DNA of 38,266 nt from Coriobacteriia bacterium (lineage in GTDB: Bacteria > Actinomycetota > Coriobacteriia > Coriobacteriales > UBA8131), in contig WRNE01000009.1 of assembly GCA_009776725.1 (NCBI GenBank), positions 1-38,266 on the forward strand, given 5' to 3'. The position numbers and the translations under genes were made by a program. Below are positions 1 to 9,465 of the stretch, in pieces (the first letter of the stretch is position 1; each line of letters starts with the position of its first letter). The notes under the pieces were generated by a model. That model was not told where the DNA came from and ran no database searches. It saw only the letters and a list, made by a program, of their open reading frames with translations.

Positions 1-120
1 GGCCAGGGTATGCCTGCTGCGGCTGCTGTGGCTGCTGTTGGCCAGGGTATGCCTGCTGCGGCTGCTGCGGCTGCTGTTGGCTAGGGTATGCCTGCTGCGG
101 CTGCTGTTGCTGCGGCTGCT
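1..120. repeat. 39-bp minisatellite inside the zinc-ribbon gene
   Basis: Direct repeat with period 39 (units 1-39, 40-78 and 79-120, the last with a 3-bp expansion). Units are rich in CTG/CGG triplets and differ by a few substitutions. The period is a multiple of three, so copy-number change keeps the reading frame and only alters the length of the Gln/Pro linker. The array touches the window edge and may continue. Confidence 0.85.
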
Positions 121-388
121 GGCCAGGGTAAACGGGCGGAACTTGCTGGGAAAAAGCTTGCTGGCTTGGTGCCTGGGACCCATATGTTTGCGCGGGGGCA
201 TATGCCTGCTGCGCCTGCTGCGGCTCCGAGTAAGAGGGGGCTTGCTGTTGCCCAGCAGGGTATGCAGACTGCTGGAAAGATGCTTGCTCGGCCAATTGCC
301 TGTCTTGGTCAGTCAGGCTTGTTCCGCAAAAAGTACAGAACCTTGAATCGTCAGGTATAACTTGGTGACAGTTTTTACAAATCATCAT
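1..388 (-). CDS. Zinc-ribbon protein with Gln/Pro-rich repeat, C-terminus beyond window
   Basis: Partial gene of unknown function that runs off the left edge without a stop codon. The start is one of two adjacent ATG codons (388 or 385), behind a GGGAAAGGA ribosome binding site. Residues 4-21 form a zinc ribbon with two CxxC pairs (C4/C7 and C18/C21). About 100 residues rich in Gln, Pro, Ala and Tyr follow. Nearest the edge they become a 13-residue repeat, YPGQQQPQQPQQA, encoded by a 39-bp direct repeat in about three copies. Bacterial proteins with a leading zinc ribbon and a disordered Q/P linker often continue into membrane segments, but none is visible here, so the function is left open. 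The gene lies downstream of ribF on the same strand, with 214 bases between them. Confidence 0.8.
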   Translation of the reverse strand, partial: MMICKNCHQVIPDDSRFCTFCGTSLTDQDRQLAEQASFQQSAYPAGQQQAPSYSEPQQAQQAYAPAQTYGSQAPSQQAFSQQVPPVYPGQQPQQQQPQQAYPSQQQPQQPQQAYPGQQQPQQPQQAYPG

Positions 389-602
389 TGTTTCCTTTCC
401 CATTAAAACGACTGTTTGATTTTAAAAGATAAACCAGCTTCGCACACCATATAAATACGATTTATTTGACTCCTTTGATAACTTTTGCCGAGATTATCTA
501 CAAATACAGCTGCTCGGCTCTAAGATGGTACGCTGGGAGCAGACGCATTGGTTTTATCCGCATAGAAAAGTTAAAAACTCAAGGGTCGAACAATTTGACC
601 AA
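389..602. other. Intergenic region between ribF and the zinc-ribbon gene
   Basis: AT-rich spacer that should hold the promoter of the minus-strand zinc-ribbon gene and the 3' end of the ribF transcript. Just after ribF the minus strand has only a weak GGTC/GACC pairing followed by GTTTTT, so a terminator is possible but poor. A 6-bp inverted repeat (GCCGAG/CTCGGC) lies near 494-520. I see no rpsO, the gene that often follows ribF, and no RNA gene. Confidence 0.5.
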
Positions 603-1580
603 TCATTCAAAGAGTATACGTGCCTTGGCAGTGATTTGGCGGGAACGGTCGACGTCAAGGGCTATCTGTTCCCGTAGCTCGTCTACATTGGCAAACGCGA
701 TCATGGGACGTAGCCTCTCGATAAAGTAGACAGTAGCGTCCAAGCCGTATAAGTCACCATGGAAGTCCAAGCAATAGACCTCTAGGCTCGATTGCCGGTT
801 GTCAAAGGTCAGGGGCACTCCGACCGATATCGCCGCAGCAAGGATCTGGCCTCCCGTCTCAAAGAAACCGGCGTAGACCCCATCGGCAGGTTGGATGACT
901 TTGCTAAGGCCTAAGATATTTGCTGTCGGAAAGCCTACCTCCTGCCCAAACCCCTGGCCGTGAATGACTGTACCGGGCAGATGGTGAGGGCGTGTCAAGA
1001 GGCGGTTTGCCTCGGCTAGGTCGCCTACTAGCAGGCTGGTCCGGATCCTGGTGGCACTTATCGGTTTCCCCCCGTCGTCCAGCAGCCTATGGCTGAAGGT
1101 ATAGGCATCGTTTTCGCCAGCCCATTCGTTCAGCGTCTCTACAGTGCCTCTCGCCTGGTAGCCAAAACGAAAGTCAGCCCCGACATGTATCGCTTTGGGG
1201 ATGCAGTGCCTCTTGAGCACCAGATCTAGGAAATCGACCGGTGGCAGGCTGGCCAACTCTCGGTTGAAGGGCAGCGTCAGGACGTTTCGCTGGCCGACGG
1301 CCAGGCCGTCAGCGGCTTTTGTGTCGACATGCCTTGTCCCGCCGTAGTCCAAGAGGCTAAGCCTGAGTAGGCGTTCGGAGTCGGACAACAGTTTGTTATC
1401 ATCGTGATCAGGGGACAACAACTCGTCTGGGTCACGGTCAAAGGTTACTATCAGCAAGGGCAGACCGGCTTGGTCGGCTTGTCTTTGGGCTTGGTCAAGC
1501 AGGTATTGGTGGCCAAGGTGCAAACCGTCAAAGACCCCAAGCACACAGACCGTCTCCCCGTAAAAAGCAAAGTCACCCAT
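603..1580 (-). CDS. ribF: Bifunctional riboflavin kinase / FAD synthetase
   Basis: Cytoplasmic enzyme that phosphorylates riboflavin to FMN and adenylylates FMN to FAD. The N-terminal nucleotidyltransferase domain shows GVFDGLHLGH (H21/H24 of the HxGH motif) and the SATRIR segment. The C-terminal flavokinase domain shows GFPTAN, GVYAG and the SLEVY segment that carries the usual catalytic Glu. The product is 325 residues, normal for the family. I chose the ATG at 1580 over the longer reading from 1598 because AAGGGAGG lies at the right distance before 1580 and would fall inside the longer protein. This start overlaps the truB stop by 8 bases (ATGGGTGA), so translation is probably coupled. It is the last gene of the rimP-nusA-infB operon. 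Confidence 0.96.
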   Translation of the reverse strand: MGDFAFYGETVCVLGVFDGLHLGHQYLLDQAQRQADQAGLPLLIVTFDRDPDELLSPDHDDNKLLSDSERLLRLSLLDYGGTRHVDTKAADGLAVGQRNVLTLPFNRELASLPPVDFLDLVLKRHCIPKAIHVGADFRFGYQARGTVETLNEWAGENDAYTFSHRLLDDGGKPISATRIRTSLLVGDLAEANRLLTRPHHLPGTVIHGQGFGQEVGFPTANILGLSKVIQPADGVYAGFFETGGQILAAAISVGVPLTFDNRQSSLEVYCLDFHGDLYGLDATVYFIERLRPMIAFANVDELREQIALDVDRSRQITAKARILFE

Positions 1581-2307
1581 TGCCGCCTCCCTTGGCATCG
1601 AAAAGACATGTTTTCAGATCGACTGGGTCCGAGTAGCCCAAGAGCTGTTCTAAGGTCAAAGCGTCCTCAATACGCCAATCGCCGATGCTGGTGCGGCGTA
1701 GGTTCGCCAAATGCGCAGGGCAGCCGACAAACACGCCTATGTCACGGGCCAAAGCACGGATGTATGTGCCTTTGGAAACCTCTAAGGAAATGTCCCAAGC
1801 AGTGGGACTGACGGACAGCAGGTCTATCTGGTAGACAGTCACCTCGCGGGGCGGCAGCTCGACAGTCAAGCCCATGCGTGCTTTTTGGTAGGCTTTGACG
1901 CCTTGCTGTTTGATCGCCGAGTATTGCGGCGGCCTTTGCATCAAGGTACCGGTAAACTGCTCCAAGACCGCCTTGCCATAAGCAGCGTCTGCGATTTTTG
2001 CAGGTGGGGCTGTTATCTCTAAGGCTTCTCCATAGGCATCGTCAGTGCTGGTAGACATACCAAATGCGATTTCAGCCAGGTACTGCTTCTTTTGGTCGGT
2101 CAGTTGGGCTGAGAGCTTTGTGGCAGGGCCTATGCAAACAACCATCAAGCCAGAGGCACCGGGGTCAAGCGTGCCCGTATGGCCCACCCGTCCTTCTTTG
2201 GTGACCGACCGCACAAAGTCGACGACATCATGTGACGTCATGCCAACAGGCTTGTCGATCAACAGGACTCCGTCGAAGTCGGTCGCTCCCCGTCTGTATT
2301 TTGGCAT
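1573..2307 (-). CDS. truB: tRNA pseudouridine(55) synthase TruB
   Basis: Isomerises U55 of the T-loop of elongator tRNAs to pseudouridine. Motifs are LLIDKPVGMTSHDVV at the N-terminus, GHTGTLDPGASG with catalytic Asp48, a QRPPQYSAIK segment, and GTYIRALARDIG in the C-terminal half. At 244 residues it is shorter than Escherichia coli TruB (about 314), mainly because a full PUA domain is missing after the catalytic core. Its 3' end overlaps ribF by 8 bases, and it starts 21 bases after nrnA. The stretch before the ATG carries GGGAG and CCCGAGG. Confidence 0.96.
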   Translation of the reverse strand: MPKYRRGATDFDGVLLIDKPVGMTSHDVVDFVRSVTKEGRVGHTGTLDPGASGLMVVCIGPATKLSAQLTDQKKQYLAEIAFGMSTSTDDAYGEALEITAPPAKIADAAYGKAVLEQFTGTLMQRPPQYSAIKQQGVKAYQKARMGLTVELPPREVTVYQIDLLSVSPTAWDISLEVSKGTYIRALARDIGVFVGCPAHLANLRRTSIGDWRIEDALTLEQLLGYSDPVDLKTCLFDAKGGGNG

Positions 2308-2328
2308 CCTCGGGACGCTCCCTGCTCC

Positions 2329-3426
2329 CTAGCCCGGCTGGCTTAAAGCCGGTGGAACAGGCCTTTCGTTATGACCGTCCCGGTCTGACGATACTGCCTG
2401 AGCATGCTGGCTGTCTTTGAAGTTTGGGCGGCTGTCGGCAGCCAAAATGCCTTCCGACTCCAAATAATGGCGAATGGCAGTTGCTGCCTCGGGGATAGTG
2501 CCGGCAAAGTTGAAGCCGGCGGCAGCCTGGTGGCCGCCCCCGCCATGGTCACTGGCCAGCTTGGATGCATTATAGCTGCCACGCGCCCTAAGGTTGACGC
2601 GTACTTGGATGCCGTCCTCTCTCAGCAGTATCGCTAGCTCGGCTCCAGCTACTGACCTAAGCAGGTTGATGAGGCTTTCGGTGTCGTCTAAAGCTACGCC
2701 CAGCTCGGCAAAGTCGTCTTCATAGACCCACGAGTAAACGACCTTGTCCGGTACCAGGTATTCCATACGCTCCACTAGTCGGGCATCAAGTTTTAACGAG
2801 CCCAAAGAGCGGGTGTCATAGACAGCTTGGCTGATACTTGCTGGGTCAGCCCCGGCAGCGGTCATTTCAGCAGCTGCCGCCAGTACCTGGGCATTTGTGT
2901 TTTGAAACGAGAAACGCCCAGTGTCAGTGAGCAAGGCCAAATAACACGCACTGGCCATCGCCAACGTGGTCTTCTCCCCACTTGAGCCAATCAGCTCCCA
3001 AACCAACAAACCAACCGCAGCGGCTGTCTCGTCGTGCAGCATGTAGTCCGAAAAATCGTCTGGATTGGGATGATGGTCGATGACAAGGCTTTTCTTGGAA
3101 CGCGCAAAGACAGCTCCGGCCTGGTCAAGGCGGTAGGATTGCGACAAGTCAAGCGCGATGAACAGGTCGGGGTCCTCGTGGTATTGGGCTGGAGGCACGA
3201 AGTCCAAGGCAAGGCCGTACTCGCCCATGAAACCATACACCGCTGGCACGGCCTGGTCGTTCGGCAAAAGCTTGACGACCTGGCAGCCACGAGCTTTTAG
3301 CAGCTCGGCCAGCGCTAGCATCGAGCCGATGGAGTCCCCGTCAGGATTGATATGGCCGGCAAGCGCCACTTTCGTTCCAGGGCCAAACAATCCCAGCACC
3401 GTCTGTATTGTTTGCTCACGGCTCAT
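2329..3426 (-). CDS. nrnA: DHH/DHHA1 phosphoesterase, NrnA-like nanoRNase
   Basis: Bifunctional oligoribonuclease / pAp phosphatase family. It hydrolyses 2-5 nt RNAs, and in some members pAp or cyclic-dinucleotide products. The DHH domain shows HINPDGDSIGS (H25, D29, D31), a middle Asp-rich segment LFIALDLS, and VIDHHPN (D117-H119) as manganese ligands. The DHHA1 domain carries GGGGHQAAAGF at about 296-304. The roughly 45-residue tail after the DHHA1 domain is hydrophilic and has no recognised motif. AAGGGA lies 8 bases before the ATG. This gene is commonly found between rbfA and truB, which supports the assignment. The exact substrate cannot be read from the sequence. Confidence 0.92.
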   Translation of the reverse strand: MSREQTIQTVLGLFGPGTKVALAGHINPDGDSIGSMLALAELLKARGCQVVKLLPNDQAVPAVYGFMGEYGLALDFVPPAQYHEDPDLFIALDLSQSYRLDQAGAVFARSKKSLVIDHHPNPDDFSDYMLHDETAAAVGLLVWELIGSSGEKTTLAMASACYLALLTDTGRFSFQNTNAQVLAAAAEMTAAGADPASISQAVYDTRSLGSLKLDARLVERMEYLVPDKVVYSWVYEDDFAELGVALDDTESLINLLRSVAGAELAILLREDGIQVRVNLRARGSYNASKLASDHGGGGHQAAAGFNFAGTIPEAATAIRHYLESEGILAADSRPNFKDSQHAQAVSSDRDGHNERPVPPALSQPG

Positions 3427-3457
3427 GTCTCTTGTCCCTTGGCAGACAGTCAGTCAG

Positions 3458-3877
3458 CTACTCGTCAAGGGGAGAAGGGGCATCTTGAGCAGAGTCGTCT
3501 GGCAAAGGCGTATCGTCCAATGCCTCTGTATCCGGGCTGGCCGGGGCATCACGCAAGACGGCTTCGATGCGCGAGGCGTCGTCCATCATCGTGTCCAGGT
3601 AGAAACGCAGCTCCGGTGTAGCCCGCCATTTCAGCTTTGCCCCAAGCAAGCTGCGGATACGCCCCTTTGCAGACTCCAGCCCAGCCATCGCCTTCTCGTC
3701 AGCGACCCGGTCGGCGAGCACATAGACCCGGGCAACGCTGCGGTCGCTAGAGACCGAGACGCCGCTAATGGTCAATGTCTGCAGCCTTGGGTCAGAGATC
3801 TCATAGGTCAAGATATCGGCCAAGGCCGTCCTGACTGCTTCATTGTTTCTTCTCGACTGAGAATTGTTTTGGGACAT
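3458..3877 (-). CDS. rbfA: 30S ribosome-binding factor A
   Basis: Single KH-like domain protein that binds the maturing 30S subunit near helix 1 of 16S rRNA and is needed for late processing, especially in the cold. The 139-residue product contains VRTALADILTYEISDPRL and the later RATPELRFYLDTMMDDASRI segment typical of the family. The C-terminus has an acidic tail (PDTEALDDTPLPDDSAQD...). AAAGGAG lies 5 bases before the start. It sits between infB (101 bases upstream) and nrnA (31 bases downstream). Confidence 0.95.
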   Translation of the reverse strand: MSQNNSQSRRNNEAVRTALADILTYEISDPRLQTLTISGVSVSSDRSVARVYVLADRVADEKAMAGLESAKGRIRSLLGAKLKWRATPELRFYLDTMMDDASRIEAVLRDAPASPDTEALDDTPLPDDSAQDAPSPLDE

Positions 3878-3978
3878 TGGCTCTCCTTTGGTCTTTTAAG
3901 CGTTTGCCTGCCTGCGATGCCGGCTAGCGCATATGCTCTTCTCTTACAGCCCATTTGTATGACCCCGCTCCTTGCCTT

Positions 3979-6900
3979 TTAGCTTTCACGGGCGACTTCA
4001 CGAATCCGGTAGCCTTCGATAACGTCACCGACCTTGATGTCTTGGAAGTCCTCGATGCCGATTCCGCACTCTAGGCCTGAGCGGACAATGTCGACATCGT
4101 CACGGTAGTGCCGAAGCGAGGCTATCTTGCTTTCGAAAACAATCGCCCCGTTGCGGACCACACGCACCTGGTCGTCGGCGTTTATCTCGCCGGAGTCGAC
4201 AAAACAGCCGGCGATGTTCCCGACCCTTGGCACACGGTATACCTCGCGTACCTCGGCCAGGCCGGTGTGCTCTTCGACCAAGTCGGGCTTTAGCATGCCG
4301 ATACGGGCTGCATTGATGTCGTCGATTGCCTGGTAGATCACCCGGTAGGTCTTTATTTCGACTTTTTCCCGCTCTGCAGCCAGCCGGGCTTTTGACTCCG
4401 GGCGGACATTGAAGCCGATGATGATGGCGTCAGAAGCGGTAGCTAGAGTCACATCGGTCTCGGTTATCCCACCGACTGCGGAATGGATCACATTGATATT
4501 CACTTCGCTTTGGTCCATCTTGTCCAAAGCGTCCTTCAAGGCTTCAATCGAGCCTTGGACATCGGCTTTGACAACTAGGTTCAATTCACTAAGGCCGCCC
4601 TCCATGCGGGCAAAGAGATCCTCTAGGGTTATATGGGACTCTTCTTGCTGGGATATCAGCCTTTTGCGCAAAGCACGGTCCTCGGCCAGGTTGCGGGCAT
4701 CACGCTCGTCGGTAAACACCCGGAACTCGTCTCCAGCCTCGGGAACACTACCCAGGCCTAAGACCTCGACCGGGTCGGCTGGGTAGGCCTCGCTGACATT
4801 GTCGCCCTGAGGGCTTATCAGGGCACGCACGCGCCCATACGCTGTTCCCGCTACCAGCATTTCGCCGACATGCAAGGTCCCCCTCTGCACGAGGACGGTT
4901 GCCACAGGGCCTCGTCCCCGGTCCAGCTTTGCCTCGATCACAAAGCCCGAGGCAATGGCCTTGGGGTTTGCCTTCAGCTCAAGGTAGTCGGCTTGCAGGA
5001 GGATTGTCTCCAAAAGGTCGTCAATGCCAATGTGCTCTTTGGCTGACACTTCGACAAAGAGGTTCTGGCCTCCCCATTCCTCGGAGATGATCCCGTGTTC
5101 GGCCAGCTCCGCCCGCACTCGGTCAAGGTTTGCATCGGGACGGTCGATCTTGTTGATGGCCACGACGATCGGCACCTCGGCGGCGTTGGCATGGCTGATG
5201 GCCTCAATGGTCTGGGGCATCACCCCGTCGTCAGCAGCGACAACCAAGACCACGACATCGGTGACTTTTGCTCCCCTGGCACGCATAGCCGTAAAGGCCT
5301 CGTGCCCCGGTGTGTCGATGAAGGTAATCTGCCGGCCTTTGATGTTTACCACAGAGGCCCCGATATGCTGGGTGATGCCTCCGGCTTCGGTAGCCACGAC
5401 CCCTGTCGAGCGGATCGCATCCAGAAGCGAGGTCTTCCCATGGTCGACATGGCCCATGACGGTGATCACAGGCGGACGGTCTTGCAGGTCGGCTGGCATA
5501 TCGACTATCGATACCGCGTATTCTTCTTCTGGGGAGACAATCCTGACCTTGCGCTCCATGTCGTCAGCGATAAGCTCGACAAGGTCGTCGCTCATGGTCT
5601 GGGTGACTGTCATCATCATGCCCAGCATGAACAGCCGCTTGATAATGTCGTTTGCCGGCACCTTCATGATCTCGGCCAACTCGCCGACAGTGACGCCTGT
5701 GGTGACTTGGATCACATCGTCAGAGAGCAGCTCGACATCGATGCCCTTTTCGATTGCTTCGAGCTCGATTTTTTCACGGGCCTCTGCCTCACGCCTTTCC
5801 TTGCGCTTGCGACGGCGTCCTTCTCCCTCGTTGCTAGCCGCCTCTACGGCTGCCCTTGCCTCGGCCAAGACACGTTCACGCTGGAACTGCTCGGCTGCTT
5901 GTGCCATCTTCCGGTAACGGTCTTCCTCGTCTTTGTCGAGCTGGTCGTCATAGTCTGCATAATCCAGGGGGATCGGTGAGATCACCAAAGGCCCCTCGTC
6001 GTCGCGGCGGTTGTTACGGCTACGGCTACGGGTGCGCTCGCTGTCTTCGTTATCGTCTGATAGACGCTTTCGGCTACGGCTTGACCGGCTCTCGACAGCT
6101 TGCTGGCTGTCTGTGGCAACGTTTGGGTTATTCGAGATGGTGAGCCTGATTTCACTGCTTTGCCCAGCGTTGGCTGCAATGCTTGCCTCGTTTGCTGTCA
6201 AAGCCTCACTGGCTTGCGCAACTTCTGTGGTTTGGGCTGCCTCGTTGGCTTTTGCCCGACGGTTTCGGTTCCTGTTCCTGTTCGACCGTCCGCTCGTGCG
6301 GCTAGCTAGGGCTGCAGCCTCCTCGGCTGCCTTGATCTCAGCCTCGTCTGCCAGTCTACGGTTCTCTGCCTCTATTTGGGCAAGCAGGCTGCTGAAACGT
6401 ACTGGAGTGGAGCTTGGTGGCTCTGGCGCTTGTCTTGCAACAGTTGCTTGGGCGTCTGGGGCCTTTGGAGCAGTATCACTGGCTATTGCCTGGTCGCTGG
6501 CATTTTGATTGCTGTTTTGGCTGATAGCGGCTGGTGTTTCAAGGGCTTGTTTGTCTGCTGCCTGGCTAAGGGCTCCGGCATCCATAACAACATCGGCCTC
6601 TTTAATGCCGTCTACAGAACCGGTATTGACAATATCGTCTTGGAGCTGGTCGTATGCAAGCTCCAGGCTTTCTTCGGGAGAATCTTCGACAGTCATTGCT
6701 TCTTCTAGAAGCTGTTGGCTCGGATCAGGCTGGCTTTCGTCTTGGCTTGCATCAGACGTCTTTGCGTCGGTGTTGATAAGGCTGCTTAATGCATCGACTG
6801 GCCTGGCCTCGTCGATACCTTGCTGGTCTTTGGCCTCGCGATCCAAATGGTTGTCGGAAGATACTACAAGATCGCCTTCCAACAAGACAAGAGGTGGCAT

Positions 6901-7755
6901 GACATTGTTTTCAGAGGCATTGCTTAAGGTGTCTGCAACTTGGGCTGTTCGCGCCTGTTCCTCGCCTTTTGCATCAAGCACGGCTGGATTCATAGTCGTG
7001 CCTGCCAAGCTGGCTGGGGGCTCGACCGTTTCTTGGCTTGCTTCGAGGACGCCTTGTTGGCCAGTGTCAATGCCGCTGGCTAGCGACTCAGCTGCTTCTA
7101 GCAGTGCCTCGCCCTCTGATACGCCTACCAAAGACTCGTCAAGGACGACATCGGGTACCGCTGCCGTTTGATCCGGCACATCGGCTGTTCCGCCTGCTTG
7201 GCTTGGGGCGGCCTGATCTATAACTGCATCGGCTAGAGCCATGCTGCTTGCTGCTGACAGGGCCGTGTCGTCTCCGATGGCAGCTGTTGTTGCTGCCTCG
7301 AAGCCTAAGTCGGCATCGAACTCCTCGAGCTCTAAAGCCTCGGCTTCCAGAGCAGCCTTCCGAGCTGCTTCGCGAGCTGTCCTTTCGGCTTGCTTCCTCG
7401 CTTCGTCGTTGGCCTCTAGCTGCTCGACGCTGATACCCTCACGCTCGGCCCGCTCACGCTGGCGGCGGGCCCGCTCTTCTTCTACAGCCTGGCGGCGCTG
7501 TGCCTCGATCAACTCTTTTTGCACACGCTCCTCTTCAGCCAAGCGTTCAGCTTCGGCGATCCGCTCAGCTTCGGCCTGCGCCGTGCGGTCTATCAGCTCA
7601 GGCTCCATCTGCTTTCGTATCCTGGCAACGAAGGCGTCGTTTAAAGTCGAAGAGTGGGTTTTTACGGGAATCTTCATTTCAATCAAACGTGCTAAGAATT
7701 CCTTGTTGTCCATACCGAATTCTTTAGCCAGTTCATGTACTCGCATATCAGCCAT
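3979..7755 (-). CDS. infB: Translation initiation factor IF-2 with very long N-terminal region
   Basis: GTPase that places fMet-tRNA on the 30S subunit and promotes subunit joining. An IF2_N helix module spans about residues 3-50. A charged Glu/Arg helical stretch follows (to about 150), then about 400 residues of acidic Ala/Ser/Gln-rich low-complexity sequence. Next are basic RN/RS-rich patches (about 490-590) and a second IF2_N module near 680-740. The G domain has GHVDHGKT (768-775), DTPGHEAF (about 814), NKID (about 867) and SAKE (about 903). The C-terminal domains continue to 1258. E. coli IF2 is 890 residues, so the extra length is in the linker. The ATG overlaps the ylxR stop (TAATG), and AGCAGGA lies just before it. 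An alternative start at Met4 is possible. Confidence 0.97.
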   Translation of the reverse strand: MADMRVHELAKEFGMDNKEFLARLIEMKIPVKTHSSTLNDAFVARIRKQMEPELIDRTAQAEAERIAEAERLAEEERVQKELIEAQRRQAVEEERARRQRERAEREGISVEQLEANDEARKQAERTAREAARKAALEAEALELEEFDADLGFEAATTAAIGDDTALSAASSMALADAVIDQAAPSQAGGTADVPDQTAAVPDVVLDESLVGVSEGEALLEAAESLASGIDTGQQGVLEASQETVEPPASLAGTTMNPAVLDAKGEEQARTAQVADTLSNASENNVMPPLVLLEGDLVVSSDNHLDREAKDQQGIDEARPVDALSSLINTDAKTSDASQDESQPDPSQQLLEEAMTVEDSPEESLELAYDQLQDDIVNTGSVDGIKEADVVMDAGALSQAADKQALETPAAISQNSNQNASDQAIASDTAPKAPDAQATVARQAPEPPSSTPVRFSSLLAQIEAENRRLADEAEIKAAEEAAALASRTSGRSNRNRNRNRRAKANEAAQTTEVAQASEALTANEASIAANAGQSSEIRLTISNNPNVATDSQQAVESRSSRSRKRLSDDNEDSERTRSRSRNNRRDDEGPLVISPIPLDYADYDDQLDKDEEDRYRKMAQAAEQFQRERVLAEARAAVEAASNEGEGRRRKRKERREAEAREKIELEAIEKGIDVELLSDDVIQVTTGVTVGELAEIMKVPANDIIKRLFMLGMMMTVTQTMSDDLVELIADDMERKVRIVSPEEEYAVSIVDMPADLQDRPPVITVMGHVDHGKTSLLDAIRSTGVVATEAGGITQHIGASVVNIKGRQITFIDTPGHEAFTAMRARGAKVTDVVVLVVAADDGVMPQTIEAISHANAAEVPIVVAINKIDRPDANLDRVRAELAEHGIISEEWGGQNLFVEVSAKEHIGIDDLLETILLQADYLELKANPKAIASGFVIEAKLDRGRGPVATVLVQRGTLHVGEMLVAGTAYGRVRALISPQGDNVSEAYPADPVEVLGLGSVPEAGDEFRVFTDERDARNLAEDRALRKRLISQQEESHITLEDLFARMEGGLSELNLVVKADVQGSIEALKDALDKMDQSEVNINVIHSAVGGITETDVTLATASDAIIIGFNVRPESKARLAAEREKVEIKTYRVIYQAIDDINAARIGMLKPDLVEEHTGLAEVREVYRVPRVGNIAGCFVDSGEINADDQVRVVRNGAIVFESKIASLRHYRDDVDIVRSGLECGIGIEDFQDIKVGDVIEGYRIREVARES

Positions 7756-8045
7756 TAATCCTGCTCTCTCACCAGCTGCGGATACAGCTCATGGAAGTAT
7801 TTCATTAATTCAATCCACCCTTGCTCGTCAATAGTCGTCTTTAGCGCTCGGTCAAGATGCTTGTTGCGCTGTGCCCTCTCCAAACAGTCTTGGTCGGCAC
7901 ATATGTAGGCTCCACGACCAGGCAGGTTGCCTTTGGCATCTACTGCCAGCCGATTGTCTGCTTGGCGCACAATCCTGATCAGGGAGGCCTTACTGGCACT
8001 GTGCCGGCATGCCACACAGGTCCTCATTGGGATCTTCTTGCTCAT
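7755..8045 (-). CDS. ylxR: YlxR/RnpM family RNA-binding protein
   Basis: Small basic protein of the DUF448 family, 96 residues, with the signature RTCVACR at 8-14 and GRGAYIC at about 43-49. In other bacteria this family binds RNA. The Bacillus homologue has been reported to bind RNase P RNA and modulate its activity, and structures suggest a nucleic-acid pocket. Its place between nusA (7-base gap) and infB (1-base stop/start overlap) is the conserved position of the gene. No L7Ae-like partner gene (ylxQ) lies between it and infB. Confidence 0.95.
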   Translation of the reverse strand: MSKKIPMRTCVACRHSASKASLIRIVRQADNRLAVDAKGNLPGRGAYICADQDCLERAQRNKHLDRALKTTIDEQGWIELMKYFHELYPQLVREQD

Positions 8046-8052
8046 TTATCCC

Positions 8053-9450
8053 TTACTGCTCCTGACTGCTGTCCAGCAGCTCTACTGCATTGTCTTCTTC
8101 CTCGTCCCCGTCTGCGTCAAACGCAAGGGCCTCTTCATTGATAAGCTCGTAGAACTCATCGATGCCCTCTTCGTACTCGTTCTCAAGCTCGATTGGGCCG
8201 ATTTGCAGGTCCTGGCTTTCATCGTCGTAACTTGACGAGGCTTGGCCGTCCTTGTGCAGCCGGCAGTAACGGCTGTCTTCCAAAGCACGGTTTGGACAAC
8301 GTAGCCCTGATGTTGCTATGTACTCGCAACGTCCGTCCTCGCTACGGTTGTAGTCATCGTCGTCAATCAAAGAGTCGGTGATGCCTGAGGAGTCGCTCAT
8401 AAAGGAGGACGACTTGATATCGATATGCCAGCCAGTAAGCTTGGCTGCCAGACGCGCATTTTGGCCTTCTTTGCCAATCGCCAGCGAAAGCTGGTCGTCT
8501 GGGACGATCACTGTGGCATGGTTGGGCTTGTCCTCAGAGATAATGACATTTGTCACTTTGGCTGGAGACAGGGCATTGCGCACATATATCGCCGGGTTCT
8601 CGTCCCATTGTATGACGTCGACCCGCTCACTGCGCAATTCCTCAACCACCATCCGCACACGGGATCCCTTCGGTCCGACACAGGCCCCGACTGGATCGAG
8701 GTTGGAGTCGCGTGACGCTACAGAGATCTTCGACCGGGCGCCGGCTTCACGGGCGATGTTCTTGATCTCCACGACGCCATCGTAGATCTCAGGGACCTCC
8801 ATCTCAAAAAGCCGTCGGATCAAGTCGGGATGCGAGCGCGAAACAACGACAGCCGGCCTCGTTGACTCGTTACGGACACCGGCTTCCTTTTTATTGGGAT
8901 CCCTAACGGCAATGATCAACGAGCGCAGGCGCTGATTATGCCGATAATGCTCGTTGGTCGGCTTTTCGTTGCGCTCGTCAGGGTACCGCTTGGTGTCAAA
9001 ATGCGGCAGCTCGGCCTCGACGCCCTCACGTATCTTGATGATTGTGAACTCCGGAGTGGATTGCAAGACACTGCCGTTGACCAGCTCGCCGATCCTTTCT
9101 GAGAACTCAGAGAAAATCTGTTGCCTGCCGGCATCGCGGACGATGCTCGTGATTACACTCTTAGCATTCTGTGCTGCTATCCTGCTAACATCAGGCGGGG
9201 TGACATCACGCTCCTCGTAGTCCAGGTACTCCCCGGTCTCGTCGTCCGGATCCCCGACCGGTATCAGCTCAAAGACATAGATCTCCCCGTTTTCCCTGTT
9301 GATAGTGACTCGCGTGCACTTCTCCGGAAGATCCAAAATACGTTCGTAGCTTTCTGCAAGCGACCGCTCCAAGCGCTCCAGCAGGTACATTTCATCTATA
9401 TTCTTCTCGGAGGCTAACGCTTCAAGCGCTGCCATTAGGTCTGATGCCAT
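8053..9450 (-). CDS. nusA: Transcription termination/antitermination factor NusA with zinc-like C-terminal extension
   Basis: Binds RNA polymerase and nascent RNA and modulates pausing, intrinsic and Rho termination, and rRNA antitermination. Residues 1-120 form the polymerase-binding NusA_N domain, followed by S1 (about 125-200) and two KH domains with VGPKGSRV (about 258-265) and AIGKEGQNARL (about 324-334). After the KH domains comes an unusual tail: Cys375, Cys385, Cys396 and His399 spaced C-X9-C-X10-C-X2-H, then about 60 acidic residues. This replaces the acidic-repeat domains of E. coli NusA. AAAGGG lies 6 bases before the start, and rimP ends 15 bases upstream. Confidence 0.96.
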   Translation of the reverse strand: MASDLMAALEALASEKNIDEMYLLERLERSLAESYERILDLPEKCTRVTINRENGEIYVFELIPVGDPDDETGEYLDYEERDVTPPDVSRIAAQNAKSVITSIVRDAGRQQIFSEFSERIGELVNGSVLQSTPEFTIIKIREGVEAELPHFDTKRYPDERNEKPTNEHYRHNQRLRSLIIAVRDPNKKEAGVRNESTRPAVVVSRSHPDLIRRLFEMEVPEIYDGVVEIKNIAREAGARSKISVASRDSNLDPVGACVGPKGSRVRMVVEELRSERVDVIQWDENPAIYVRNALSPAKVTNVIISEDKPNHATVIVPDDQLSLAIGKEGQNARLAAKLTGWHIDIKSSSFMSDSSGITDSLIDDDDYNRSEDGRCEYIATSGLRCPNRALEDSRYCRLHKDGQASSSYDDESQDLQIGPIELENEYEEGIDEFYELINEEALAFDADGDEEEDNAVELLDSSQEQ

Positions 9451-9465
9451 TATTGACCCTTTCTG

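Noticed and set aside
1..120. CRISPR-like spaced repeats
   Set aside because: The repeat is contiguous, in frame, and codes for a regular Gln/Pro protein repeat, with no unique spacers.
3158..3982. Plus-strand frame of 274 codons opposite nrnA, rbfA and the gap before infB
   Set aside because: It crosses several well-supported minus-strand genes and shows no motif or start signal.
5024..5979. Two long plus-strand reading frames (297 and 294 codons) opposite infB
   Set aside because: They lie wholly inside the GTPase-coding part of infB on the other strand, have no ribosome binding site, and read as Ser/Thr/Arg-rich or His/Asp-rich sequence without domains. They are by-products of infB codon bias.
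6509..7171. Ser/Ala-rich plus-strand frame opposite the IF2 linker
   Set aside because: Its composition is the complement of the low-complexity linker codons, and no coding evidence exists.
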